From positions 1 through 31,462 of the IMG/VR virus record IMGVR_UViG_3300031857_000875: DNA of 31,462 nucleotides. One strand, written 5' to 3'. The translations under genes were made by a program, and so were the position numbers. The notes under the pieces were generated by a model that saw nothing but the letters and a program-made list of their open reading frames with translations, ran no database searches and was not told where the DNA came from. Of the stretch, positions 5,284 through 12,872 are shown one piece after another (positions within the stretch are counted from its first letter, which is position 1; the number at the start of each line of letters is the position of its first letter). Origin of the DNA: a virus.

Positions 5284-5505
5284 ATGAACACTGCACTGAC
5301 GAAAGCAACCCTTGAACAAATTTTCGTGCAGGTGGACGCCGACCCACTCGCGGGCCGGGGCCACCTGACGAAGCGAGAAATTCTGGTGGACCGCATTTTG
5401 GCCCACGTCCGCAGCTGCGTCGTGGACAAGGCGCCGGCGAACCCGCGCCCCATACTGGAAAACGAAGCCGCCGACGTTCTTGAACTGAAGGTCGCGGCCC
5501 AGTGA
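5284..5505 (+). CDS. Small hypothetical protein
   Basis: This gene encodes 73 residues starting MNTALTKATLEQIFVQVDAD and ending DVLELKVAAQ. It is acidic, with no recognised motif. An AAGGAG purine run nine bases before the ATG at 5284 supports this start. An upstream in-frame ATG at 5209 (98 residues, MTKRPWKPVNQLPKP) also has AAGGA six bases before it and overlaps the previous gene by 56 bases, so the longer form cannot be excluded. The stop overlaps the GTG of the nuclease gene as GTGA. It may be an accessory of that nuclease. Confidence 0.55.
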   Translation: MNTALTKATLEQIFVQVDADPLAGRGHLTKREILVDRILAHVRSCVVDKAPANPRPILENEAADVLELKVAAQ

Positions 5506-5918
5506 CGAAAAACGCGCGCCAACTATCCACCCTCAAGCCCCGGCGCGCGGCGGCGGCAGACGGATCACCCTTCGCGTCTGCCGCCGCACCTTCCCAAAAG
5601 GCTTGGAAGAACAAATACCGCGCGCAGCCTGTCGTCACCGACGAAGGCCGCTTCGCGTCGAAGAAAGAATATGCCGACTGGACGGCCCTGAAGGTGCAGG
5701 AGCGGCTTGGCTACATCAGCCATCTGGAACGGCAAGTGAAGTTCTACCTGACCATCAACGGCCAGCAGGTATGCAGCTACGTCGCCGACGCCGTCTACTT
5801 CGACACGACGACCAAGCAGCGCATCGTGGCTGACAGCAAGGGCGTATCAACGCCCGTGTTCAAGCTGAAGAAGCGTCTGATGAAAGCCCTCCTGAACATC
5901 GAGGTCCAAGAGATATGA
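5502..5918 (+). CDS. DUF1064-type PD-(D/E)XK nuclease
   Basis: This gene encodes 138 residues with a GTG start overlapping the previous stop (GTGA). The pattern KNKYRAQPVVTDEGRFASKK-EY at about residues 36-57, GYISHLERQVKFYL near 70-83, SYVADAVYFD near 92-101 and IVADSKGVSTPVFKLKK near 108-124 matches DUF1064. From family knowledge DUF1064 is a phage endonuclease-like family with a restriction-type fold. Glu56, Asp96 and Asp111-Ser-Lys113 are the likely metal and catalytic residues. A role in resolving branched DNA during replication or before packaging is inferred. The N-terminal 30 residues are Ala/Arg-rich and probably disordered. Confidence 0.75.
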   Translation: MTKNARQLSTLKPRRAAAADGSPFASAAAPSQKAWKNKYRAQPVVTDEGRFASKKEYADWTALKVQERLGYISHLERQVKFYLTINGQQVCSYVADAVYFDTTTKQRIVADSKGVSTPVFKLKKRLMKALLNIEVQEI

Positions 5919-6169
5919 CCGGACGCCAGACCCCCACCAACCTTCCCACCCGCGACTGGTGCCAACGCCAGCATGCTGAAGCCTTGGCGCTTCGCATCCG
6001 CATGTTCTGGGCCGCCCAAGGGCTTTCCGTGAACCTGAAGGTTGCCGCGTCCACGGAACTGGGTGACGGCGGCTGTCAGACGCCCGGCCAGGTGTTCTGC
6101 ATTCGCAGCGACATGGTCAACGGCTGGCCTGTGAAGACAACAACCCCCAACACCACGGTGCGCGCATGA
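5915..6169 (+). CDS. Small hypothetical protein in replication operon
   Basis: This gene encodes 84 residues starting [20 protein letters not shown]. The central segment ([20 protein letters not shown]) looks like an amphipathic helix, followed by a region with Gly-Gly-Cys and ending in a Thr-rich tail. Both ends overlap neighbours as ATGA (5915 and 6166), which strongly supports the frame. The pattern (short helix, then [12 protein letters not shown]) recalls small phage proteins found next to nuclease and methylase genes, but no family is assigned. Confidence 0.6.
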   Translation: MTGRQTPTNLPTRDWCQRQHAEALALRIRMFWAAQGLSVNLKVAASTELGDGGCQTPGQVFCIRSDMVNGWPVKTTTPNTTVRA

Positions 6170-7098
6170 CTGAACTCATCCGATATGAAGCCGCTTGTCG
6201 CGCGCTGTACGAAGCCAAGTCAGTCGATGAAGTCAAGGACATGCGCGACAAGGCAGCGGCTTTGAAGGCTTACGCCAGACAGGCAAAGAACCGACAGCTT
6301 GAAATTGACGCCGCTGAAATTCGCATGCGTGCCGAGCGCCGGATCGGCGAGTTGATGGAGTATCAGCGCGAGACGGTGGGGCTGGCAAAGGGTGGGAAGC
6401 CGTACCAGTCTACCGGGTCGCAATCGGACCCAGTAGCCCCGACGCTTTCAGAAGCCGGAATCGACAAGCACCTAGCCGACCGCGCCCGCAAGATGGCGGC
6501 AGTGCCAGAAGAGAAGTTCGAAGCGGCGCTAGGCGAATGGCGCGAGAAGGTGCAGGAAGAAACTGCGCGCGTTACATCATCGCTTCTGGACATGGGCAGC
6601 AAGGCCCATGTGTCAAACAATTCCGGTGACAATGAATGGTACACGCCCAGCGCCTACATAGACGCCGCGCGCCGCGTCATGGGCGGCATTGACCTGGACC
6701 CGGCGTCGAACCCGATAGCCAACGAAACGGTTGGGGCGACCACTTTCTACACGGCACAGGACAACGGGCTGGCGGCGCATTGGGAAGGCGTCGTCTGGAT
6801 GAACCCGCCTTACGAGCAACCGCTTTGCCAGCAGTTTACAGCAAAACTGACGAAGCACGTTCTCGACGGCGACGTGAGCCAGGCGTGCGTTCTGGTGAAC
6901 AACGCCACCGAAACGAAATGGTTTCAGGGCATGACTATAGCCGCAAGCGCAATTTGCTTTCCTGAGGGGCGTATCAAGTTTTGGCACCCGGAGAAGGTAT
7001 CAGCACCGTTGCAGGGGCAGGCCATTATCTACTTTGGCGACAATGCGGATGGGTTCATAGCCAATTTTAAGGGGTTTGGCTTTGTCGCTAGGATCTGA
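6166..7098 (+). CDS. Phage Dam-type DNA N6-adenine methyltransferase with helical N-terminal domain
   Basis: This gene encodes 310 residues. The C-terminal half matches the phage Dam family (PF05869-type): [11 protein letters not shown] at about residues 151-161, [11 protein letters not shown] near 173-183, [15 protein letters not shown] near 194-208 and the catalytic [10 protein letters not shown] at about 211-220. It transfers methyl from S-adenosylmethionine to adenine. The N-terminal 140 residues are a separate helical domain ([20 protein letters not shown], then [10 protein letters not shown] and a [17 protein letters not shown] segment). That arrangement is seen with ParB-like or DNA-binding partners of phage methylases. 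It overlaps both neighbours. No cognate restriction enzyme is recognised, so it is probably an orphan enzyme for protection or replication timing. Confidence 0.85.
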   Translation: MTELIRYEAACRALYEAKSVDEVKDMRDKAAALKAYARQAKNRQLEIDAAEIRMRAERRIGELMEYQRETVGLAKGGKPYQSTGSQSDPVAPTLSEAGIDKHLADRARKMAAVPEEKFEAALGEWREKVQEETARVTSSLLDMGSKAHVSNNSGDNEWYTPSAYIDAARRVMGGIDLDPASNPIANETVGATTFYTAQDNGLAAHWEGVVWMNPPYEQPLCQQFTAKLTKHVLDGDVSQACVLVNNATETKWFQGMTIAASAICFPEGRIKFWHPEKVSAPLQGQAIIYFGDNADGFIANFKGFGFVARI

Positions 7099-7582
7099 CT
7101 TCAGACAACAGCCGAAATTCAAGCGGGGCCGGGAAGGTGAAAAGGTCGTTGCTGGCTGGCTTATGGAGCGCGGCTGGCACGTCATCCCGAGTTATGACTA
7201 TTCCGGCGAGGATGGCGATAAGGCCCCGAAGATGACAGGAAAGCACACTGCTTTCGTGCTTCCTGATCTGGACATAGCCCAAAACGGAAAGCGCATGTGG
7301 GCAGAGGTGAAAACCAAAGCCGAGGCAACTCTGCACCGCAAAACGCAGACGCTGGAACACGGGATAAGCCTGCGCCATTTCAGAGACTACAAGCGCATTC
7401 AGGTCATCACCGGATGTGACGTGTATGTTTTTGTTTATGAAGAATGTTCGGAAAGCCTGCTTATGCGTCCCATTGGCGAAGAGTCGGATGGGCGTGTGTA
7501 CGACGGTGGAAAGATGGGGCGGGGCGGAATGATTTTCTGGCCGCGATCTTCCTTCAAGCTGGTGGCAGAGGTGCCTGCATGA
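7082..7582 (+). CDS. PD-(D/E)XK-type nuclease, putative
   Basis: This gene encodes 166 residues from a TTG at 7082. A conserved nuclease signature is visible: an early Glu in [19 protein letters not shown], then LPDLDIA at about residues 60-66 and [10 protein letters not shown] at about 72-81, fitting the Asp...Glu-x-Lys core. Later [23 protein letters not shown] resembles the end of Holliday-junction-resolvase-like or VRR-type folds. AAGGGG lies seven bases before this TTG; an in-frame TTG two codons earlier is too close to it. The gene overlaps the methylase end by 17 bases and the next gene by ATGA. Target DNA is unknown; branched replication intermediates are the obvious guess. Confidence 0.65.
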   Translation: MSLGSDFRQQPKFKRGREGEKVVAGWLMERGWHVIPSYDYSGEDGDKAPKMTGKHTAFVLPDLDIAQNGKRMWAEVKTKAEATLHRKTQTLEHGISLRHFRDYKRIQVITGCDVYVFVYEECSESLLMRPIGEESDGRVYDGGKMGRGGMIFWPRSSFKLVAEVPA

Positions 7583-8559
7583 CCAACACCCGCCCCGAAA
7601 ACTTCATGCCCCTATGGATTGCAGACTATCTGGCAGACACCATGCACCTGACTGCCAGGCAACATGGCGCATATCTACTGCTGCTTATGTACTCATGGAA
7701 ACAGGACCGGCCGCTGCCAAAGGCGGACGCCGCGCTTCGGGCCATTGCTCGAGTTTCTGAGGACGAATGGCAGCAGGACAAGGACACTATCCTCGCTTTC
7801 TTTTACGAAGGACAGGACGGTCTACGTCAGAAGCGCCTTGAAGAAGAACGTGCCGAAGCCACGCAACGCTTTCTTGCTCTCAAGGCCAAGTCGCAACTTG
7901 GACACGAGGCGAAGGCCAGAAAGCGCATGACCCAACCCGAAGACGTGCCTAGGGCAGTGCCTGAAGCAGTGCCACAGGCAATGCCTGGGGCGTGCACAAC
8001 TCACAACTCACATATATCTAAAGATATAAAAGATATGTCCGGGTCTGCCGCCCCGGACGGCTATCCGGCTGCGTTCGAAAGTTTCTGGAAAGCCTACCCC
8101 CGCACCCAAAACATGAGCAAAACTGCGGCTTTCAAGGCGTGGCAGCGCGTGAAAAGCCACCTACCGGACTTGCCAAGCCTTCTTGGTTCCGTGGCCAAAT
8201 ACCGGGCTTTTCTGGACCGCGAAACGCAAAAACAGGGGGGCAGGGTGTACCCCGCAAAACATGCGCAGGGCTGGCTGTCCGAACGGCGCTGGGAAGGCTT
8301 CATGGCCGACGACAGGCCAGCGTCGGCGGCAACGGAACACGCCCCGGATTGGGCCGACAGCGTGCCTGAATGGCGCGACTTCAAGGCCAAGCTACCCCCG
8401 GCGCATTGGGCGCTTTGGTTCGCCACGGCGCACCCGAACGGCAGCGTGTCCACGCTGGTGGTGCCCAGCGCATTTGCGGCGCAAGAAATCGAAAAACGCT
8501 TCGGCCAACAACTGGCCCAGCACTTCGGCAACAGCTTTGAATTGAAGGTGAAGTCATGA
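7579..8559 (+). CDS. DUF1376 replication initiator/helicase-loader-like protein
   Basis: This gene encodes 326 residues in three parts. Residues 1-110 match DUF1376: MPLWIADYLADTMHLTARQH, GAYLLLLMYSW, then LPKADAALRAIARVSEDEWQ. Residues 120-155 are a linker with the repeat VPRA-VPEA-VPQA-MPGA; its DNA forms the candidate origin. Residues 165-242 (SFWKAYPRTQNMSKTAAFKAW, then HAQGWLSERRWEGF) match the common C-terminal region of phage replication proteins. The last 65 residues (EWRDFKAKLPPAHWALWFAT, then LVVPSAFAAQEIEKRFGQQL) resemble the DnaA N-terminal helicase-contact domain. It probably opens the origin and loads host DnaB. No phage helicase or primase is in the window. The start at 7579 overlaps the previous stop by ATGA. 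Confidence 0.8.
   Translation: MTNTRPENFMPLWIADYLADTMHLTARQHGAYLLLLMYSWKQDRPLPKADAALRAIARVSEDEWQQDKDTILAFFYEGQDGLRQKRLEEERAEATQRFLALKAKSQLGHEAKARKRMTQPEDVPRAVPEAVPQAMPGACTTHNSHISKDIKDMSGSAAPDGYPAAFESFWKAYPRTQNMSKTAAFKAWQRVKSHLPDLPSLLGSVAKYRAFLDRETQKQGGRVYPAKHAQGWLSERRWEGFMADDRPASAATEHAPDWADSVPEWRDFKAKLPPAHWALWFATAHPNGSVSTLVVPSAFAAQEIEKRFGQQLAQHFGNSFELKVKS
7942..8036 (+). other. Candidate replication origin: four 12-bp iterons plus AT-rich region
   Basis: Inside the initiator gene, four head-to-tail 12-base units start at 7942, 7954, 7966 and 7978 with core GTGCC-N5-GCA or a close variant. They are followed by CACAACT twice (7995-8001, 8002-8008) and a very AT-rich stretch (8011-8036) with AAAGATAT twice (8020-8027, 8029-8036). 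Iterons followed by an easily melted region in the linker of the initiator gene is the lambda O-gene origin layout. Confidence 0.55.
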
Positions 8560-9056
8560 AGCGCCAACCTGACAACCAGCCCCCTGACTACGGCCCCGAC
8601 GAAGCCAGAACCCATGCGCACTGGGTCTTTGAACAGCCAGACCCCCGTGACCGCTCCACCCGCCGTGTCAGGGTGGAGCAAGACATGGTGGATTGGTACT
8701 TGCGGCGCTCCTACCTCGACACCCACGAAGCCGACGCCTTGAAACGCTGGCATGCCGACGCCTACCTGGCGGGTCTTCTGCCCGCCTGTGTCGGCAGCTA
8801 CCAGCAGGCTATCAGCGGGGCGACAGGTGACCTATCGAACACCCGCCTTGCCGCCCAAGCAAGGCGCGACCATGCCATCTCAGCCCTCATGACCCTGCAC
8901 CGTCATGCGGTCCAGTTGGTGGACGCGGTGGCCCTATCCGGTATCAGCGCCGGGCGGTGGATGATGCAGCACAATGGCGGCAGTCCGAACGAAGCCCTGA
9001 ACCTCCTGCGGCATGCGGCAACCGCCCTGGCCAAGCACTATGGCTTCAGGACATAA
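8556..9056 (+). CDS. Hypothetical protein in the late-regulator position
   Basis: This gene encodes 166 residues and overlaps the initiator gene by ATGA. It is helical and ends in a segment typical of an alphaproteobacterial DUF6456-like pattern as remembered: AARRDHAISALMTLHRHAVQ (with one residue difference in the real sequence), then LSGISAGRWMMQHNGG, then LLRHAATALAKHYGF. The first 40 residues are polar and rich in Arg, Asp and Pro. It is the last gene before two strong hairpins (9099-9132, 9162-9207) and the virion genes, the place where lambda-like phages encode an antiterminator. A regulatory role is inferred from that position, and the family match is unverified. Confidence 0.6.
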   Translation: MKRQPDNQPPDYGPDEARTHAHWVFEQPDPRDRSTRRVRVEQDMVDWYLRRSYLDTHEADALKRWHADAYLAGLLPACVGSYQQAISGATGDLSNTRLAAQARRDHAISALMTLHRHAVQLVDAVALSGISAGRWMMQHNGGSPNEALNLLRHAATALAKHYGFRT

Positions 9057-9098
9057 ATCCGCTTGCAGCCGAAAAAGAACTAATTCAGAAAACGTGTA

Positions 9099-9132
9099 GC
9101 GGGCGAACTGCGTCTGATTCGCGTTTGCCCGC
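9099..9132 (+). terminator. Long hairpin after the replication operon
   Basis: GCGGGCGAAC (9099-9108) pairs with GTTTGCCCGC (9123-9132) with one G-U pair. The loop adds three more pairs (9110-9112 with 9120-9122). It lies 43 bases after the stop of the last replication-operon gene. The following CGTTTCTCC is only weakly T-rich, so it may pause or stop transcription together with the next hairpin. Confidence 0.5.
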
Positions 9133-9161
9133 CGTTTCTCCTCCTCCGTTACGACAAACTT

Positions 9162-9207
9162 GAACAGGCGTTCGCGGGCCTCGAGCCTTGCGCGCGCCTG
9201 TTCTTTT
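9162..9207 (+). terminator. Rho-independent-like terminator before the tail fibre gene
   Basis: GAACAGGCG (9162-9170) and CGCCTGTTC (9195-9203) are perfect 9-bp arms followed directly by TTTT (9204-9207). The 24-base loop can itself fold (GGC-CTCGA-GCC). It ends 13 bases before the tail fibre ATG, so read-through or antitermination would be needed for late expression unless a promoter lies in this interval. Confidence 0.55.
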
Positions 9208-9220
9208 CAGGTGTCCCCGC

Positions 9221-12200
9221 ATGGCTGACCGGACCATATTGCTGGCCCAGAACAAGCGCCATGCCACCCGTGGTCTGTCTGTCGTCAACCCGCAGGAGTT
9301 CCTGGCCTACCAAGAAGACGACGACAACCTGACCTATATCGTCGACATGGGGGCTTACCTTGACGGCGCGACCATTGTCTTGGTCACAAGGACGCCGACC
9401 GGGGTTGTGATTTCCAATGCGTCGAACACGACGACCCGCCTGACGCAGCGCCTGGCTGGCTATGGCCACGTCGATTTCCGGGTGCAGACTTCCGCCGGCG
9501 ATACTGAACAATTTCGGGTCTATATCCAGCCTCGCGCGGCAAACCCCGCTTTTTTTTTAACGGCTGGTAGCGGCGGCGGGATTACTGCGCTCGACGGCGA
9601 CAAGGGCGACGTAATCGTTTCCAGTGCCGGTTCAACGTGGACGTTGGACGCGGCTGCGGTTGCCAGTCTGAACGTCTTCACCGACACGCTGAAGGGTATC
9701 ACCCCGGCCTCTGGCGGCGGGACCAGCAATTTCCTGCGCGCTGACGGCACATGGGCAACCCCGCCAGGTGGTGGGGGCGGTGGCGGTGGCCCGGTCAGTG
9801 ACGCGGATTATGGCGACATAACGGTTTCCGGCACTGGCACGGTCTGGACAATTGATAACAACGCCGTCACCTTGGCCAAAATGGCCGACATGGCGACGGC
9901 CAGCGTGATTTACCGGAAGACCGCCGGAACGGGCGACCCGGAAGTTCAGACACTAGCGACCCTCAAGACTGACTTGGGCCTCACCGGCACCAATTCTGGC
10001 GACCAGACGATTACACTGACCGGCAACGTCACAGGCTCGGGCACTGGCTCGTTCGCCACGACGATTGCGGCAGGGGCGGTTGGTCTGTCGCAAATGGCCA
10101 ACATGGCCACAAGCAGCCTGATTTACAGAAAGACGGCGGGTTCGGGCGCGCCTGAAGTCAACACGCTGGCCACCCTGAAAACCGACTTGGGCTTGACGGG
10201 AACCAACAGCGGCGACCAGACGATAACCCTCACGGGCGACGTGACGGGGTCTGGCACCGGGTCGTTCGTAACGGCTATCGGCGCAGGCGTCATTGTAGAC
10301 GCCGACGTGAACGCCTCGGCGGCTATTGCGTACAGCAAGCTGGCCAGCATGACGGGCGGCAGCGTGCTGTTGGGCAACGCCTCAAACGTCCCGACCGTGA
10401 CCGCCCTGACCGGTGACGTGACGGTCAGCAATGCCGGGGTGACGGCGATTGGTACGGGCGTCATCGTGGACGGCGACGTGAATGCCAGCGCCGCGATTGC
10501 CTTAAGTAAACTCGCCACGCAGGCAGGCAGGACTTTTGCGGGCAATAGCACAACGTCTGCCGCCGTGCCGACCGCCGTCACGGCAGCAACTGCGGCGGGC
10601 ATGCTAGGTCTGTCGGTCAGCCTTGAAAGCTATCACACGTCAGGCGGTGGAGCGAACGCAACGTGGCAGGCGGCGCTCGACGCAGCCTGTTCGGCACTGA
10701 GCGGCACGGGCGGGGAGATAACGGCTTACCGTGACATTGAATATGCGTTTACCGGTTACCCTGCCGTCATTCCGGCTGGCGTCCTCATCCGGGGTCGCCC
10801 CAACATCACACGCTTCAAGCTGCCTTCGACGGGCGGAAATCTACTTCGCTTCCAAGGCTCGCTTGGAACCAGCTACACGCTGAACTCGAACGCCGCCATC
10901 GCAAGCAACACAATCAGCCTGACCACAAACACCAGCCTTGCCGTAAATGACACTCTCCTCATAACAAACGACCCTGTGGCATTAAGCCTTGGTGTCTATA
11001 CGCAGATTGTCGAGGTCGAAAGCATTACGGGTACAGGCCCCTACACGGTCACAATCCGTGGGCGGCTCAAGTTCGCGGTCAATACGACGGACACCTACAC
11101 CATCAACCGGATTGTGTCGCATAACGGCGGCGGTGCTTGCGGCATCATCTTTGACGGCAGCATCTGTCTTGACACGACGACGCGCGTGGCGCGTGGCATC
11201 TACGCCATATACACGCGCGGGCTTTATATCGACGACATTGGCGGGCAGGATGTATCCGGTGAAAACCCGCAGTTGGCGGTTGCGCCGTATACTTACGCTT
11301 CCGTGCTTGACTGCTACTATTGCTATGACATGCGCGGCCTCAAGACACTTTGGGCCACGCGCTCTGGCTCGTTTGTTGTCTGCGACATCCAGTTTACAGG
11401 TTGCAACGGGCACTTTGGAGACATCACCAGCCGTGACGCATCCGGGTTCGGCCCCGGCTGGTACAACTGTTTCGACGTGCATGTCGACAGCATCACGTCT
11501 CAATTTGCACAATACCGCGCAGGCAAGCTGCAATGCACGCTTGATTTTACGGTCAACAGCGTCTTCAGCGACCAGCCAGGCTACACGGGGTTTGGGTTCA
11601 CTGAAGGCAGCAAGGGCCTAATCCAAAGCGCCACCTACAACGCCAGCCGCAATGTTGCTCCGACGCAATTTTCCTTCTGGTGCAACGACACGGGCGTTGA
11701 GGTGTCGGTGGGTCAGTTGCGCTTTATGGGCGCGACCAACACAAGTGGCGACATTCACACCGGCACCGCCGACAAGGTATGGATTGGCGATGTTGTCACA
11801 GACAATTTTACGCCGACCTACGCCGGTGGAGCAGGCTCGGCGGCATCAGGTACGGGGCGCGATATTCTGCGCCTGAATGGCGTCCTCATTCATCCGTGGG
11901 CGCTTGGAACGCAAACCGCGCCGTCAATCTTTGCCAAGGGCGACCCCGACTCGGGGGTTTATTGGCCAGGGGCCGACCAAGTTGCATTGACGGCGGGCGG
12001 CGCTGTGCGTGCGGTCGTCGGAACGACATCCAGTTATTTTGGCACCAGTAGTGCAAATGCCGCTTATTCCGACAGCTCTTTCGGTGCTGGTGTGCGCTCG
12101 ACTGCCAGTGTCGAGGTGTTGATTGACGGCGACAACAATGAAACGACACGCTATTTCGGCGTGCGTAACAACAGCCTGACGGCTGGCAGCGGCGGCACGC

Positions 12201-12868
12201 TGCTGTACCAACTGAATGAAAGCGGCCAAGCCCTTCTAAGCGACGGCACCGTGTCGTTGCCATCATCCAGCTTTATCAGTGACCCTGATACTGGCATGTA
12301 TCGCGTTGGTGCAAACACCGTGGCACTGGCTGGCGGTGGCGTGAAGGGCATTGAGGTCAACGGCAGCGGCAACGTCGGTATCCCGACCGCTGATGCGAAT
12401 GTTCTGTTTTCCGTCAATGCGACGGCAAAGCACCCCGCCATCTTCAGGATGGATAACAGCTATTACGTTTACTTTGGCGGCAACGCGGCGACAAACGGCA
12501 GCGTTGGCTTCAGCCTGTATGCCAAAGACAGTGGCGGCACCGACTATTATTCGTTCGTTCTGGCACAAGCCGGAACAATGGACTTTCAAGGCCCGTTTAG
12601 CGGCAACGTGCGGTTCGGGCATAGCTCGTCGGCCAGCGGCGGGTCGTTTACCGAGCGCATGCGTATTGACGGCAACGGCAACGTGGTCATCAACACTGCC
12701 GCGCTTGCTACAACTGCAACGAACGGATTCCTTTACGTGCCCACATGCGCTGGAACGCCAACGGGAACTCCGACGACATACACGGGCCGCGCCCCTATCG
12801 TTGTCGATACGACGAACAACAAGCTTTATTTTTACAGCGGAGGCGCGTGGCGTGACGCAGGGCCGTAA
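9221..12868 (+). CDS. Tail fibre/tailspike with beta-helix region
   Basis: This gene encodes 1215 residues. Residues 1-112 are a compact beta-rich N-terminal domain, probably the virion anchor. A Gly-rich linker with eight Gly follows near 180-190. Residues about 221-362 hold two 71-residue repeats (MADMATASVIYRKTAG, LGLTGTNSGDQTITLTG). Residues about 466-900 begin TWQAALDAACSALSGTGGEI and look like a right-handed beta-helix, as in polysaccharide-binding or cleaving spikes. The C-terminal part repeats DPDSGVYWPGADQVAL and DPDTGMYRVGANTVAL, then ends with NKLYFYSGGAWRDAGP. The ATG at 9221 has AGGTG nine bases upstream and is preferred to a TTG at 9188. A T9 tract sits after the anchor domain. 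The protein probably recognises the host surface; enzymatic residues cannot be assigned by eye. Confidence 0.8.
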   Translation: MADRTILLAQNKRHATRGLSVVNPQEFLAYQEDDDNLTYIVDMGAYLDGATIVLVTRTPTGVVISNASNTTTRLTQRLAGYGHVDFRVQTSAGDTEQFRVYIQPRAANPAFFLTAGSGGGITALDGDKGDVIVSSAGSTWTLDAAAVASLNVFTDTLKGITPASGGGTSNFLRADGTWATPPGGGGGGGGPVSDADYGDITVSGTGTVWTIDNNAVTLAKMADMATASVIYRKTAGTGDPEVQTLATLKTDLGLTGTNSGDQTITLTGNVTGSGTGSFATTIAAGAVGLSQMANMATSSLIYRKTAGSGAPEVNTLATLKTDLGLTGTNSGDQTITLTGDVTGSGTGSFVTAIGAGVIVDADVNASAAIAYSKLASMTGGSVLLGNASNVPTVTALTGDVTVSNAGVTAIGTGVIVDGDVNASAAIALSKLATQAGRTFAGNSTTSAAVPTAVTAATAAGMLGLSVSLESYHTSGGGANATWQAALDAACSALSGTGGEITAYRDIEYAFTGYPAVIPAGVLIRGRPNITRFKLPSTGGNLLRFQGSLGTSYTLNSNAAIASNTISLTTNTSLAVNDTLLITNDPVALSLGVYTQIVEVESITGTGPYTVTIRGRLKFAVNTTDTYTINRIVSHNGGGACGIIFDGSICLDTTTRVARGIYAIYTRGLYIDDIGGQDVSGENPQLAVAPYTYASVLDCYYCYDMRGLKTLWATRSGSFVVCDIQFTGCNGHFGDITSRDASGFGPGWYNCFDVHVDSITSQFAQYRAGKLQCTLDFTVNSVFSDQPGYTGFGFTEGSKGLIQSATYNASRNVAPTQFSFWCNDTGVEVSVGQLRFMGATNTSGDIHTGTADKVWIGDVVTDNFTPTYAGGAGSAASGTGRDILRLNGVLIHPWALGTQTAPSIFAKGDPDSGVYWPGADQVALTAGGAVRAVVGTTSSYFGTSSANAAYSDSSFGAGVRSTASVEVLIDGDNNETTRYFGVRNNSLTAGSGGTLLYQLNESGQALLSDGTVSLPSSSFISDPDTGMYRVGANTVALAGGGVKGIEVNGSGNVGIPTADANVLFSVNATAKHPAIFRMDNSYYVYFGGNAATNGSVGFSLYAKDSGGTDYYSFVLAQAGTMDFQGPFSGNVRFGHSSSASGGSFTERMRIDGNGNVVINTAALATTATNGFLYVPTCAGTPTGTPTTYTGRAPIVVDTTNNKLYFYSGGAWRDAGP
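9550..9558 (+). repeat. T9 homopolymer in the tail fibre gene
   Basis: Nine consecutive T encode Phe-Phe-Leu at residues 111-113. Loss of one T gives TAA at once (112-residue product). Gain of one T gives Asn-Gly-Trp-stop (116-residue product). The tract lies exactly between the N-terminal domain and the linker, so slippage would release the anchor domain alone. Confidence 0.8.
9881..10306 (+). repeat. Tandem 71-residue (213-bp) repeat in the tail fibre
   Basis: Two units start at 9881 and 10094, 213 bp apart. Protein identity is high through LATLKTDLGLTGTNSGDQ and TITLTG-VTGSGTGSF, while DNA differs at many third positions. A further diverged half-unit (VIVDGDVNASAAIALSKLA) follows to about 10530. 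Confidence 0.8.
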
Positions 12869-12872
12869 AGTC

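Noticed and set aside
9162-9207. The inverted repeat before the tail fibre considered as a phage attachment or recombination site
   Set aside because: No integrase or invertase gene is nearby and no second copy exists in the window. The stem followed by TTTT fits a terminator better.
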